Part shown: positions 15,971 to 23,605 of the stretch, piece by piece | Position numbering within the stretch: position 1 is the first letter of the stretch | Layout of the letters: each line of letters starts with the position of its first letter | Assembly: GCA_011371515.1 (NCBI GenBank) | Contig: DRQE01000135.1 | Coordinates: forward strand, 1 to 23,606 | Origin: Deltaproteobacteria bacterium | GTDB lineage: Bacteria; Desulfobacterota; GWC2-55-46; DRQE01 | DNA: 23,606 nucleotides | Direction of reading: 5' to 3' | Program-made: the position numbers and the translations under genes | The notes under the pieces: generated by a model | Seen by the model: the letters and a program-made list of their open reading frames with translations, nothing else | Database searches by the model: none | What the model was told of the DNA's origin: nothing

Positions 15971-17361
15971 ACCCCTACCCCTTCTTCTTTGAATATCTTT
16001 CCCGGGTTGAGTATGTTATTTGGGTCGAATGCCCTCTTAAGGCGCATCATAAGTTCAAGGGTGTCTCTGTTGAGTTCCATCCCTATGTAATCGCTCTTCG
16101 TTATTCCAACCCCGTGCTCACCAGATATGGTCCCCCCAAGCCTCAGGGTAAGCTCAAAAAGGTCTCCCACTGAAGCCTCACCCCTTTCGACCTCTTCGGG
16201 GTCATCTTTGTTCACCATTATGTTCACATGTATATTGCCATCTCCTGCGTGTCCAAAACTTGCAATGGTAACATCTCTTTTTCTGCTTATCCCCTCAACC
16301 CCTCTTATAAGCTCTACTATCTCGGTTCTCGGTACAACCACATCCTCGTTGAGCTTCAGTGAGCCCACCCTTTTAAGTGCTGGAGATATTGCCCTTCTAA
16401 GGCTCCAGAGCTCCTTCATCCTCTTCTCGTCTTTTGCCACATCCACAGAGCTTGCACCCATCCTGTGGCATATATCCCTTGCCTCTTCCATGTCTATATC
16501 TACAACCTCTCTTCTGCCATCTACCTCCACTATTATGGCTGCACCCACTCCACCAAGGCCCATCTTTGCATACTCGTCCACTGCCTTAAGGCAGACCCCA
16601 TCGATAAGCTCAAGTGCCGATGGCAGAAACCCACCGGCTTTTATAATCTCTATCACTGTCTTGCCTGCCCTCTCAAGGGTATCGAAGGTTGCAACAAGAA
16701 GCCTCTTTTCTTCTGGAAGGGGCAGAAGCTTAAGCCATGCCCTCGTGACCACCCCAAGGGTTCCCTCGCTACCCGTTATGAGCCCTGTAAGGTTGTATCC
16801 CACGACCCCTTTAAAGGTCTTTCCGGGTGCAGTCTTTATGAGCTCACCTGTGGGAAGCACCACCTCCACTGCAAGCACATAGTCCTTCGTAACGCCGTAT
16901 TTGAGCCCCCTTGGCCCACCTGCACACTCTGCTATGTTACCACCTATGGTTGATACCTTAAGGCTTGTCGGGTCTGGCGGGTAGAAAAGCCCCACAGATT
17001 CTGCCTTCTGCGCAAAGTCCCATGTAACCGTTCCAGCACCTGCAACCCCAACCATGTTGTCTGCATCTATCTCTATGGTTGTCATGCGCTCTGTGGAGAG
17101 CACTATACCACCTCTTAAAGGCAGGCTTCCGCCTGTAAACCCTGTGCCAGCACCTCTGGGCACAACAGGAATACCCTCGGCATTTGCCATCTTCAGGATA
17201 AGGGAGACCTCTTCTGCGGTATGTGGAAAGAGCACACACTCTGGCAGATACCTTCTGCCCGTGGCATCATAGGAGTAGCACAGAAGGTCTTCGGGCTGGA
17301 AGGAAATATTTTCAGGAGCCACAATCCTTGTAAGCTCTCTTTTTACAGGTTCTGAAAGCAT
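15967..17361 (-). CDS. glcD: FAD-linked glycolate/D-lactate oxidase subunit
   Basis: 464-residue flavoprotein of the VAO/PCMH family that oxidises a 2-hydroxy acid such as glycolate or D-lactate. The FAD-binding region has PRGAGTGFTGGSLPL and TIGGNIAECAGGPRGLKYG. The C-terminal domain has FGHAGDGNIHVN and SGEHGVGITKSDYIG, both standard for GlcD/D-lactate dehydrogenases. I take ATG 17361 as the start because AAGGAG lies 10 bases upstream; the TTG at 17370 is only one base from that site. It overlaps glcF by 4 bases. The exact substrate is not decided by these motifs. A hairpin ahead of it may separate it from the response regulator gene. Confidence 0.93.
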   Translation of the reverse strand: MLSEPVKRELTRIVAPENISFQPEDLLCYSYDATGRRYLPECVLFPHTAEEVSLILKMANAEGIPVVPRGAGTGFTGGSLPLRGGIVLSTERMTTIEIDADNMVGVAGAGTVTWDFAQKAESVGLFYPPDPTSLKVSTIGGNIAECAGGPRGLKYGVTKDYVLAVEVVLPTGELIKTAPGKTFKGVVGYNLTGLITGSEGTLGVVTRAWLKLLPLPEEKRLLVATFDTLERAGKTVIEIIKAGGFLPSALELIDGVCLKAVDEYAKMGLGGVGAAIIVEVDGRREVVDIDMEEARDICHRMGASSVDVAKDEKRMKELWSLRRAISPALKRVGSLKLNEDVVVPRTEIVELIRGVEGISRKRDVTIASFGHAGDGNIHVNIMVNKDDPEEVERGEASVGDLFELTLRLGGTISGEHGVGITKSDYIGMELNRDTLELMMRLKRAFDPNNILNPGKIFKEEGVGV

Positions 17362-17371
17362 GGTGTTCAAA

Positions 17372-17377
17372 CTCCTT
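17372..17377 (-). promoter_or_regulatory. ribosome binding site deciding the glcD start
   Basis: AAGGAG on the - strand is 10 bases before ATG 17361 and only one base before the alternative TTG 17370, so the ATG is favoured. Confidence 0.55.
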
Positions 17378-17385
17378 ACCGGCTC

Positions 17386-17410
17386 AAAAAATCAATGGGG
17401 CTTAAGCCCC
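17386..17410 (-). terminator. weak intrinsic terminator-like hairpin after the response regulator
   Basis: On the - strand a perfect palindrome GGGGCTTAAGCCCC (17397-17410) is followed, after ATTGA, by six T residues (17386-17391). The short stem and the 5-base gap before the T run make it a weak or leaky terminator at best. It lies between the regulator stop and glcD, so it could lower read-through into the oxidase genes. Confidence 0.4.
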
Positions 17411-17423
17411 TGTAGGGGTGGTC

Positions 17424-18104
17424 TTACTCTTTCTCTTCTTCTTTTTTGAGCACATATCCCACACCCCTTACGGTGTGTATGAGTCTTCTGGAAGGGTCGT
17501 TGTCTATCTTGCTTCTCAAGTGGTTTATATACACATCCACCACATTGGTCTCTGTATCGAAGCTCTGATGCCACACATGTTCTGATATCATGGCTCTTGA
17601 GAGCACCCTGTTCGGGTTACGCAGAAGGTATTCAAGAAGGGCATACTCTTTGAGCGTAAGCTCCACCTCTTTATCACCCCGTTTTGCCTTTCTTGTCGAT
17701 GGGTCGAGGCTTAAGTCCTCGAACTTAAGCTCAGGGGGTCCATACTTACCCCTTCTCATAAGTGCCCTCACCCTTGCAAGAAGCTCCTCAAAGGCGAAAG
17801 GTTTCACAAGGTAGTCGTCTGCTCCAAGGTCAAGCCCCTTTACCCTGTCCTCCACTGTATCCCTTGCGGTAAGTATCAGTATGGGTGAGGGTATGTGTTT
17901 TTCCTTAAGAGTCTTTATAAGTTCAAGCCCGTCTTTACGGGGCAGCATTATATCCACTATTATGCAATCGTAGTCGTGGTTTTCTGCAAGCTCCTCGCCA
18001 CGGATACCGTCCTCTGCCACATCCACTATGTAGCCTTCCTGCTCAAGCCCCTTACGGATAAACCTTGCAACCTTCTTTTCGTCCTCCACGACGAGTATTC
18101 TCAT
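17424..18104 (-). CDS. OmpR/PhoB-family response regulator
   Basis: 226-residue DNA-binding regulator. The receiver (1-115) has Asp7/8-region acidic residues, phospho-acceptor Asp51 in VDIMLPRKDG, and DLGADDYLVKPF with the conserved lysine. The C-terminal winged helix (about 130-220) has LTLKEYALLEYLLRNPNRVLSR, VDVYINHLRSKID and IHTVRGVGYVL. This is the CusR/QseB-like class. No histidine kinase follows or precedes it: downstream is glcD and upstream is the M16 peptidase. It therefore looks like an orphan whose kinase is elsewhere. It starts at ATG 18104 with GGAGG nine bases upstream, 21 bases after the peptidase gene. Confidence 0.95.
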   Translation of the reverse strand: MRILVVEDEKKVARFIRKGLEQEGYIVDVAEDGIRGEELAENHDYDCIIVDIMLPRKDGLELIKTLKEKHIPSPILILTARDTVEDRVKGLDLGADDYLVKPFAFEELLARVRALMRRGKYGPPELKFEDLSLDPSTRKAKRGDKEVELTLKEYALLEYLLRNPNRVLSRAMISEHVWHQSFDTETNVVDVYINHLRSKIDNDPSRRLIHTVRGVGYVLKKEEEKE

Positions 18105-18125
18105 CCTCTCTTAATCCTCCTTTTT

Positions 18126-19379
18126 TCAGTTGAGGCAGTTAAGGAGTTCCTCTTCTTCAAGGTCTCCTATGGCAACGATAGTAAGTGCCTTTGGGTTGAG
18201 CACCTCTTCTGCTGTCTCTCTTACATCCTTCACACCTACAGCGTCTATGGCGGCAATTATCTCCTCCATGGGAATGGTTCTGTTAAAGTATATCTCGTCT
18301 CTTGCAAGCTTAGTCATCCTGTTCTCTGTGGACTCAAGCCCAAGCAGTATGCCTCCCTTTAGCTGTTCCCTTGCCACCCGGAGTTCTTCTGTGTTTATTC
18401 TACCCTTGAGCCTTTCGTATTCTTTAAGTGTAACCTTTACCACATCCTTGAGTTCTTCTTTGGATGTACCCGCATAGACCACAAGGGAGCCTGCATTGCG
18501 CATAAGATTCAGGTAAGAGTATATGGCGTATGCAAGCCCTCTTTTTTCTCTTACCTCCTGAAAGAGCCTCGAGCTCATACCGCCACCAAGCACGGTATTC
18601 AGAAGATGCACCCTGTATCTATGGGGATGGGTCAGTGCCGGTGCAGGCACTCCCATACACAGGTGCACCTGCTCAAGGGGGCGTCTTACAACCTTCACCC
18701 CGCTCGATGCCTTGGGCCTCGATGCCCTCTTTCTTACGCCCCTTCTTTTGAGTCTACCGAAGCTCTTTTCAAACAATTTTATCATATTTTTGTGTTTTGT
18801 GTCTCCTGCAACGGTTATTATTATATTCTCAGGGGTGTAGTGGTTTCTGAAGTGCTCGAGCACATCTTTTCGCTTTATCTCCATAACGCTCTGTTTCGTG
18901 CCGAGCACAGCCCACCCTGCAGGATGCCCCTTCCAGAGCCGCTCCATGAGAAGATCATGTATGAGGTCGTCAGGGGTGTCCTCCACCATGCTTATCTCTT
19001 GGAGCACCACGAAACGCTCTTTTTCAAGTTCCCTTGCTTTGAATGTGGAATTGATGAGTATATCTGAGAGTATGTCTATTGCAAGCTCTATATCCTTGGC
19101 AAGCACCTTTGCGTAGAAACAGGTATACTCCCTTGAGGTGAAGGCGTTCAGTGCTCCACCCACACTTTCTATGTCCCTTGCTATGTCGAGTGCTGTCCTC
19201 TTTTTCGTTCCCTTGAAGAGAAGGTGTTCGAGAAAGTGGGCTATTCCTCTTTTCTGCGGAGGTTCATGGGCAGAGCCCCTCTTTATCCACACCCCGATGG
19301 AGACAGACCTCACCCCCTCCATCTCCTCCGTTACGACCTTTATACCATTACCGAGAAAGCTCTTGTGGATACAGCCCAT
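18126..19379 (-). CDS. M16-family zinc metallopeptidase
   Basis: 417-residue M16B-type peptidase (the processing-peptidase-like family, YmxG in Bacillus). The inverted zinc motif HFLEH is at about 48-52, with RGSA before it and the downstream glutamate region EKERFVVLQEI about 75 residues on. The C-terminal half has the family's GGGMSSRLFQEVREKRGLAYAIYSY. Two halves of about 200 residues fit the usual fold. No signal peptide is clear. I begin at ATG 19379, where family similarity starts (IHKSFLGNGIKVV). A GTG at 19448 would add 23 residues overlapping pnp and look unrelated; neither start has a strong ribosome site. It follows pnp, a common order. Confidence 0.92.
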   Translation of the reverse strand: MGCIHKSFLGNGIKVVTEEMEGVRSVSIGVWIKRGSAHEPPQKRGIAHFLEHLLFKGTKKRTALDIARDIESVGGALNAFTSREYTCFYAKVLAKDIELAIDILSDILINSTFKARELEKERFVVLQEISMVEDTPDDLIHDLLMERLWKGHPAGWAVLGTKQSVMEIKRKDVLEHFRNHYTPENIIITVAGDTKHKNMIKLFEKSFGRLKRRGVRKRASRPKASSGVKVVRRPLEQVHLCMGVPAPALTHPHRYRVHLLNTVLGGGMSSRLFQEVREKRGLAYAIYSYLNLMRNAGSLVVYAGTSKEELKDVVKVTLKEYERLKGRINTEELRVAREQLKGGILLGLESTENRMTKLARDEIYFNRTIPMEEIIAAIDAVGVKDVRETAEEVLNPKALTIVAIGDLEEEELLNCLN

Positions 19380-19419
19380 ATTCGGGATACTCGATGAGTG
19401 TGGGTGAGGCAGCCTTACA

Positions 19420-21519
19420 TCATCCTTGCGGGAGGGAGTTGTCCTCACCGAGAGCTTCTTTTCTTGAAAGTTTGATTCTGCCGTCCCTGTCTATCTCTAT
19501 GACCTTTACAAGAACCTCGTCACCTTCTTTGAGCACATCCCTTACACTTCTCACACGCCTGTGTGAAAGCTGTGAGATGTGTATAAGCCCGTCTGTTCCC
19601 GGAAAGAGCTCCACGAAGGCACCGAAGTCCACTATCCTCTTTACTCTGCCGAGATATATCTTGCCCTCTTCCACTTCCTGTGTGAACTGGCGTATCATCT
19701 CTATGGCTCTTGTGGCAGCCTTCTCATCGGTGGATGCTATGTTTATCCTGCCATCGTCCTCTATGTCTATCTTGACTCCTGTCTCCTGCAGTATGGCGCG
19801 TATGTTCTTGCCTGCAGGTCCTATAACATCCTTTATCTTATCGGGCTTTACATGTATGGTTATTATCCTTGGTGCATACTCCGATAGCTCTGCCCTTGGC
19901 TTGGCTATGACCGCTTCCATCTTATCCAGTATGTGGAGCCTGCCCTCTTTTGCCTGATAGAGTGCCTCACGCATTATGGCAGAGCTTACGCCTTCTATCT
20001 TTATGTCCATCTGGAATGCGGTTATGCCATCCCTTGAGCCTGCCACCTTGAAGTCCATATCGCCAAGGTGGTCCTCATCACCAAGTATGTCTGAAAGTAT
20101 GGCATATTTGTCGCCCTCTTTTATAAGCCCCATGGCAATACCTGCCACATGGCACTTTACGGGCACCCCTGCATCCATAAGCGACAGACTTGCCCCGCAG
20201 ACCGTTGCCATGGATGACGAGCCATTCGACTCGAGTATATCCGAGACCACCCTTATGGTATAGGGGAACTTGTCCTCTGGCGGAAGCACCTTTGATACTG
20301 CCCTTTCGGCAAGTGCGCCATGGCCTATCTCTCTTCTTCCGGGCCCACGCATGGGGCGTATCTCTCCCACGGAAAATGGTGGAAAGTTGTAATGGAGCAT
20401 GAAGGACTTGTACTCCCAGCCTGAAAGGGCGTCTATCTTCTGCTCGTCCTCTGATGTTCCAAGGGTGGTTACCACCATTGCCTGTGTCTCGCCCCTCGTA
20501 AAGAGGGCGGAACCATGGGTTCTTGGTAGAAGCCCGACCTCGCAGGTTATATCCCTTATATCCTTTGGACCTCTGCCATCAACCCTTATACCCTCTTCCA
20601 GTATGCTACGGCGCATGAGGTTGTACTTGAGCTTGCCGAAGGCATCTGCAAGTTCCTTCTCTCTACCCTCGTACTCCGTTGCAAAGTGCTCGAGAAGCTC
20701 CTTTTTAAGCTCTCCCACAGCCCTGTAGCGCTTCTGTTTTTCAGGCACACGAAGGGCTGCCTTGAGCCTTTCCGAGCAGAACTCCTCAACCTTTGCCTCA
20801 AGCTCGTGATCGGGCTCAGCGGGGTCCACCGTAAGTTTCTCTTTGCCGAGCTCTGCCGTTATCTTCTTTTGAAGCTCTATGACGGTCTTTATATTGTTTT
20901 CTGCAAACTCAAGTGCATCCACGAGGGTATCCTCTGTTACGAACTCTGCACCACCCTCGACCATCACTATGCCATTTTCTGTGCCTGCCACAACGAGGTC
21001 TATATCACTTATCTTCTGCTGGCTCAGTGTGGGGTTGCAGATGAACTTTCCATCCACCATACCCACCCTTATGGAGCCAACAGGACCCTCAAAGGGTATG
21101 TCCGATATACCCAGTGCAACAGATGCACCTATTATTGCAATAATCTCTGGGTCGTTCTCCTGATCCACACTCAATACGGTTGCAATTATCTGGGTCTCGT
21201 TTGCATAGCCCTCTTTGAACAGCGGCCTCAATGACCTGTCTATAAGCCTTGAGCAGAGCACCTCTCGTTCGCTCGGTCTGCCCTCTCGTTTGAAAAATCC
21301 GCCGGGGATCTTACCAGCCGCATAGGTCATCTCAAGGTAGTTGACCGTAAGGGGCATGAAATCGAGCCCGGGTGTTGCCTCGTCCTCTCGGCACACGGTG
21401 GTAAGCACTACCGTATCGCCATACCTTACGGTACATGAGCCATGCGCCTGTCTTGCAACCTTACCTATCTCTACGATAAGGGGTCTTCCCCCATACTCTA
21501 TCTCGTATACATTTGCCAT
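19420..21519 (-). CDS. pnp: polynucleotide phosphorylase
   Basis: 3'-to-5' phosphorolytic exoribonuclease, a trimer and core of RNA degradation. 699 residues in the standard order: first RNase PH domain (about 1-215), helical linker, second RNase PH domain (about 310-540) with the catalytic region FKVAGSRDGITAFQMDIKIE, KH domain with IGPAGKNI (about 565), and S1 domain (about 620-690) with GRVKRIVDFGAFVEL and GLIHISQLS. All key parts are intact. It starts at ATG 21519, 27 bases after rpsO, the classic rpsO-pnp pair, and probably shares the promoter at 21848-21876. Confidence 0.98.
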   Translation of the reverse strand: MANVYEIEYGGRPLIVEIGKVARQAHGSCTVRYGDTVVLTTVCREDEATPGLDFMPLTVNYLEMTYAAGKIPGGFFKREGRPSEREVLCSRLIDRSLRPLFKEGYANETQIIATVLSVDQENDPEIIAIIGASVALGISDIPFEGPVGSIRVGMVDGKFICNPTLSQQKISDIDLVVAGTENGIVMVEGGAEFVTEDTLVDALEFAENNIKTVIELQKKITAELGKEKLTVDPAEPDHELEAKVEEFCSERLKAALRVPEKQKRYRAVGELKKELLEHFATEYEGREKELADAFGKLKYNLMRRSILEEGIRVDGRGPKDIRDITCEVGLLPRTHGSALFTRGETQAMVVTTLGTSEDEQKIDALSGWEYKSFMLHYNFPPFSVGEIRPMRGPGRREIGHGALAERAVSKVLPPEDKFPYTIRVVSDILESNGSSSMATVCGASLSLMDAGVPVKCHVAGIAMGLIKEGDKYAILSDILGDEDHLGDMDFKVAGSRDGITAFQMDIKIEGVSSAIMREALYQAKEGRLHILDKMEAVIAKPRAELSEYAPRIITIHVKPDKIKDVIGPAGKNIRAILQETGVKIDIEDDGRINIASTDEKAATRAIEMIRQFTQEVEEGKIYLGRVKRIVDFGAFVELFPGTDGLIHISQLSHRRVRSVRDVLKEGDEVLVKVIEIDRDGRIKLSRKEALGEDNSLPQG

Positions 21520-21546
21520 CTTCTGTGTGACACTCCTTCCGTTTTT

Positions 21547-21813
21547 TTATTTTCTCAGTCCGAGTTTTGCAATCAGTGTTTCGTATCTCCTGAAGTCCTT
21601 GCGCTTGAGATAATCCAGCAGCCTTCTTCTTTTGCCCACCATCTTAAGTAGCCCCCTTCTTGAGTGGTGGTCCTTGCGATGTGTCTTAAGGTGTGAGTCA
21701 AGGGAGCTTATCCTCTCGCTCAATATGGCTATCTGCACCTCCGGTGAACCGGTATCGTTCTCGTGCACCCTGTATTTTGCGATTATCTCCTGTTTCTTCT
21801 CATGTGTTAGCAT
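21547..21813 (-). CDS. rpsO: 30S ribosomal protein S15
   Basis: 88 residues, standard length. The S15 pattern is clear: [46 protein letters not shown] and [12 protein letters not shown]. It binds the central domain of 16S rRNA early in small-subunit assembly. AAGGAGGG lies 7 bases before ATG 21813. In E. coli S15 represses its own translation through a leader pseudoknot; the leader here is only about 28 bases from the predicted start site, so that mechanism need not apply. Confidence 0.98.
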   Translation of the reverse strand: MLTHEKKQEIIAKYRVHENDTGSPEVQIAILSERISSLDSHLKTHRKDHHSRRGLLKMVGKRRRLLDYLKRKDFRRYETLIAKLGLRK

Positions 21814-21820
21814 TTCTGTT

Positions 21821-21828
21821 CCCTCCTT
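21821..21828 (-). promoter_or_regulatory. strong ribosome binding site of rpsO
   Basis: AAGGAGGG on the - strand, 7 bases before the rpsO ATG, one of the best matches to the Shine-Dalgarno consensus in the window. Confidence 0.7.
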
Positions 21829-21847
21829 GAAACCATGTAATGAGTAT

Positions 21848-21876
21848 ATTTTATAACCATATACGCCCTATGTGAA
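21848..21876 (-). promoter_or_regulatory. sigma-70 promoter for rpsO-pnp
   Basis: On the - strand, -35 box TTCACA (21871-21876; 5 of 6), a 17-base spacer and -10 box TAAAAT (21848-21853; 5 of 6). The predicted start is near 21841, giving a leader of about 28 bases. It begins 10 bases past the truB stop, with no terminator seen between, so read-through from truB is also likely. Confidence 0.55.
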
Positions 21877-21886
21877 GTCCCATTTT

Positions 21887-22624
21887 TCAAAATCCCTGCA
21901 CCTTTCTCGAAGAGTCTGCATCTTCCAGAACCTTCTCAAGGGGTATTATGTGGGCTGCAAGCTCCTCTGCGCTCAGCTCTGGAGAAACTGCCTGCTCAAT
22001 GGTAAAGAGCCCGCTTCTGGTGCGCGTAAGCCCGTAGAGGTGTCCACCACAACCAAGCCTCTGGCCTATATCGTGGCAGAGGGTCCTCATATAGGTACCC
22101 CTTGAACATTCTACCAGAAACCTTACAAAAGGTAGCTCAATCTTTACCACCTTTATGGAATATATCTCCACCTCTTTAGGCTCTCTTTCGACCACAATGC
22201 CCTTTCTCGCAAGCCTGTAAAGGGGCACCCCACCAACCTTTACTGCAGAGTACATCGGCGGAAGCTGCTTGAGTCTTCCCCTGAACCCCTCTATTACCTT
22301 GATAATATCCTCTTCGGTTATGCCTTCTATGGGGTGTTCTTCCACCACTTTGCCCTCTGCATCGTAGGTGTCTGTAACCACACCAAGCTTAAGAAGGGTA
22401 TCGTATTCCTTCACCCCCTGCTGAAGGGTTTCTGCATACTTGGTTGCCCTGTTTATAACGAGGGGCAACACCCCACTGGCTATGGGGTCAAGGGTACCAA
22501 GGTGGCCCACCTTTTTTGCAGAAAGCTTCTTCTTTATCTTCATCACAATATCGTGGGAAGTTGGTCCCACGGGCTTATCTATAACGAGCACTCCGTCCAC
22601 GACCATACTACCCAGCACCTCCAT
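21887..22624 (-). CDS. truB: tRNA pseudouridine(55) synthase
   Basis: Makes pseudouridine 55 in the T-loop of tRNAs. 245 residues. Visible motifs are GVLVIDKPVGPTSHDIV near the start, GHLGTLDPIASGVLPL with the catalytic aspartate, YSAVKVGGVPLYRLAR, and CSRGTYMRTLCHDIG. It ends soon after the catalytic domain, lacking the C-terminal extension of the roughly 310-residue E. coli and Bacillus proteins, as in other short TruB forms. The start is ATG 22624 with AGAGG 6 bases upstream; ATG 22606, with GGAGG 11 bases upstream and one base past the nrnA stop, is an almost equal choice and fits family N-termini well. Confidence 0.95.
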   Translation of the reverse strand: MEVLGSMVVDGVLVIDKPVGPTSHDIVMKIKKKLSAKKVGHLGTLDPIASGVLPLVINRATKYAETLQQGVKEYDTLLKLGVVTDTYDAEGKVVEEHPIEGITEEDIIKVIEGFRGRLKQLPPMYSAVKVGGVPLYRLARKGIVVEREPKEVEIYSIKVVKIELPFVRFLVECSRGTYMRTLCHDIGQRLGCGGHLYGLTRTRSGLFTIEQAVSPELSAEELAAHIIPLEKVLEDADSSRKVQGF

Positions 22625-23585
22625 CTATTGCCTCTTTTAGCTCTTCTACCACCTTTTCTTTTACCTCCTCAAGGGTGCCCTTTATGTTGAACCCTGCTGC
22701 ATGTGGATGTCCTCCACCGCCAAACTTTTCTGCCACCTTCGAGACATCCACATCTCCTTTTGCACGCAGGCTTATCTTGTACTCGTCCTGACCGCACTCT
22801 CTTAAAAGCACACCAACCTCAACGCCCTCAACAGCCCTTGCATAGTTTACGAAGCCGTCCACAAGGTCTTTGGAGCCGTTCACCCTTCTGAGCATATCCT
22901 GTGTTATGGTGAGAAGGGCAATCTTTCCCTCGTCCTTTACCTCGAGTGTTGATAGTGCATCAGAAAGGAGCCTGAACCTTTTTAGCGGATAATTCTCGTA
23001 TACCTTGCTTGCTATCTTCCACGGGTCTGCCCCCAGACGGACAAGCTCGCCTGCCTTTCTGAATGCATCAGGCGTGGAAGAGCTGTAGCGAAAAGAACCT
23101 GTATCTGTGTGTATGGCAACATAGAGGTTTGTTGCCACCTCGGGGGTTATCTTAAGCCCTGCCTCTTTAAGAAGGTCAAAGACTATCTCCCCCGCAGCAC
23201 TTGCCTCCGGCACTATTATGTTTACATCACCAAAGTGGTCGTTTGTTTTATGATGGTCTATGTTTATTAGTCTACCCTGTCCCCTGAATTGAGCAAACCC
23301 TTTTCCAAGGCGCTCATACTGGCCACAGTCGACTGCGAATGTGGCATCAAAGGGCTCGGCCTCTTCGAGGCTGTGTGAGACGAGCTCACTGCCGGGAAGA
23401 AACCTCAACACCTCTGGCACAGGGTCTTCCAGATAGGGCACCACATCTTTTCCAGCCTCTTTTAATGCCAGTGCAAGCCCCAGAAGGGAACCAACTGCAT
23501 CTCCTTCGGGGTTCACATGAGAGACGACAAGAAACCTCTTGCCCCTTTTTATCTCCTCTATGGCATCAGAAAAGATAGACTTCAT
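22608..23585 (-). CDS. nrnA: DHH/DHHA1 phosphoesterase (NrnA-type oligoribonuclease/pAp phosphatase)
   Basis: 325-residue DHH-family phosphoesterase expected to degrade very short RNAs and dephosphorylate pAp. The metal-binding motifs are SHVNPEGDAVGS (about 22-33), VDCGQ, the DHH motif INIDHHKTNDHFG and a conserved HTDTGSFRYS. The C-terminal DHHA1 domain ends in KFGGGGHPHAAGF. The first motif has Glu where many members have Asp (NPEGDA for NPDGDA), a variant I believe common in the family. ATG 23585 is preferred to the TTG one codon upstream because GAGGAGG lies at a workable spacing only for the ATG. It precedes truB, in the common nusA-infB-rbfA-nrnA-truB order. Confidence 0.94.
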   Translation of the reverse strand: MKSIFSDAIEEIKRGKRFLVVSHVNPEGDAVGSLLGLALALKEAGKDVVPYLEDPVPEVLRFLPGSELVSHSLEEAEPFDATFAVDCGQYERLGKGFAQFRGQGRLINIDHHKTNDHFGDVNIIVPEASAAGEIVFDLLKEAGLKITPEVATNLYVAIHTDTGSFRYSSSTPDAFRKAGELVRLGADPWKIASKVYENYPLKRFRLLSDALSTLEVKDEGKIALLTITQDMLRRVNGSKDLVDGFVNYARAVEGVEVGVLLRECGQDEYKISLRAKGDVDVSKVAEKFGGGGHPHAAGFNIKGTLEEVKEKVVEELKEAIDGGAG

Positions 23586-23605
23586 CAATCCTCCTCTTTG
23601 ATCTT
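23585..23605 (-). CDS. 3' end of an upstream gene (partial), possibly rbfA
   Basis: On the - strand, the codons entering from the right edge read KIKEED and stop at a TGA (23585-23587) that shares one base with the nrnA ATG (TGATG). This looks like translational coupling of an upstream gene to nrnA. Conserved gene order suggests ribosome-binding factor A, but the six visible residues cannot confirm it. Confidence 0.35.
   Translation of the reverse strand, partial: KIKEED

Noticed and set aside
16127..16882. Long open frame on the + strand (about 250 codons) opposite glcD
   Set aside because: It is fully antisense to a gene with clear GlcD motifs, its product is low-complexity Ser/Thr/Pro-rich, and no ribosome site or family motif is seen.
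21814..21847. S15-binding autoregulatory pseudoknot in the rpsO leader
   Set aside because: The leader from the predicted start site is only about 28 bases, too short for the known E. coli structure, and no convincing helices are visible.
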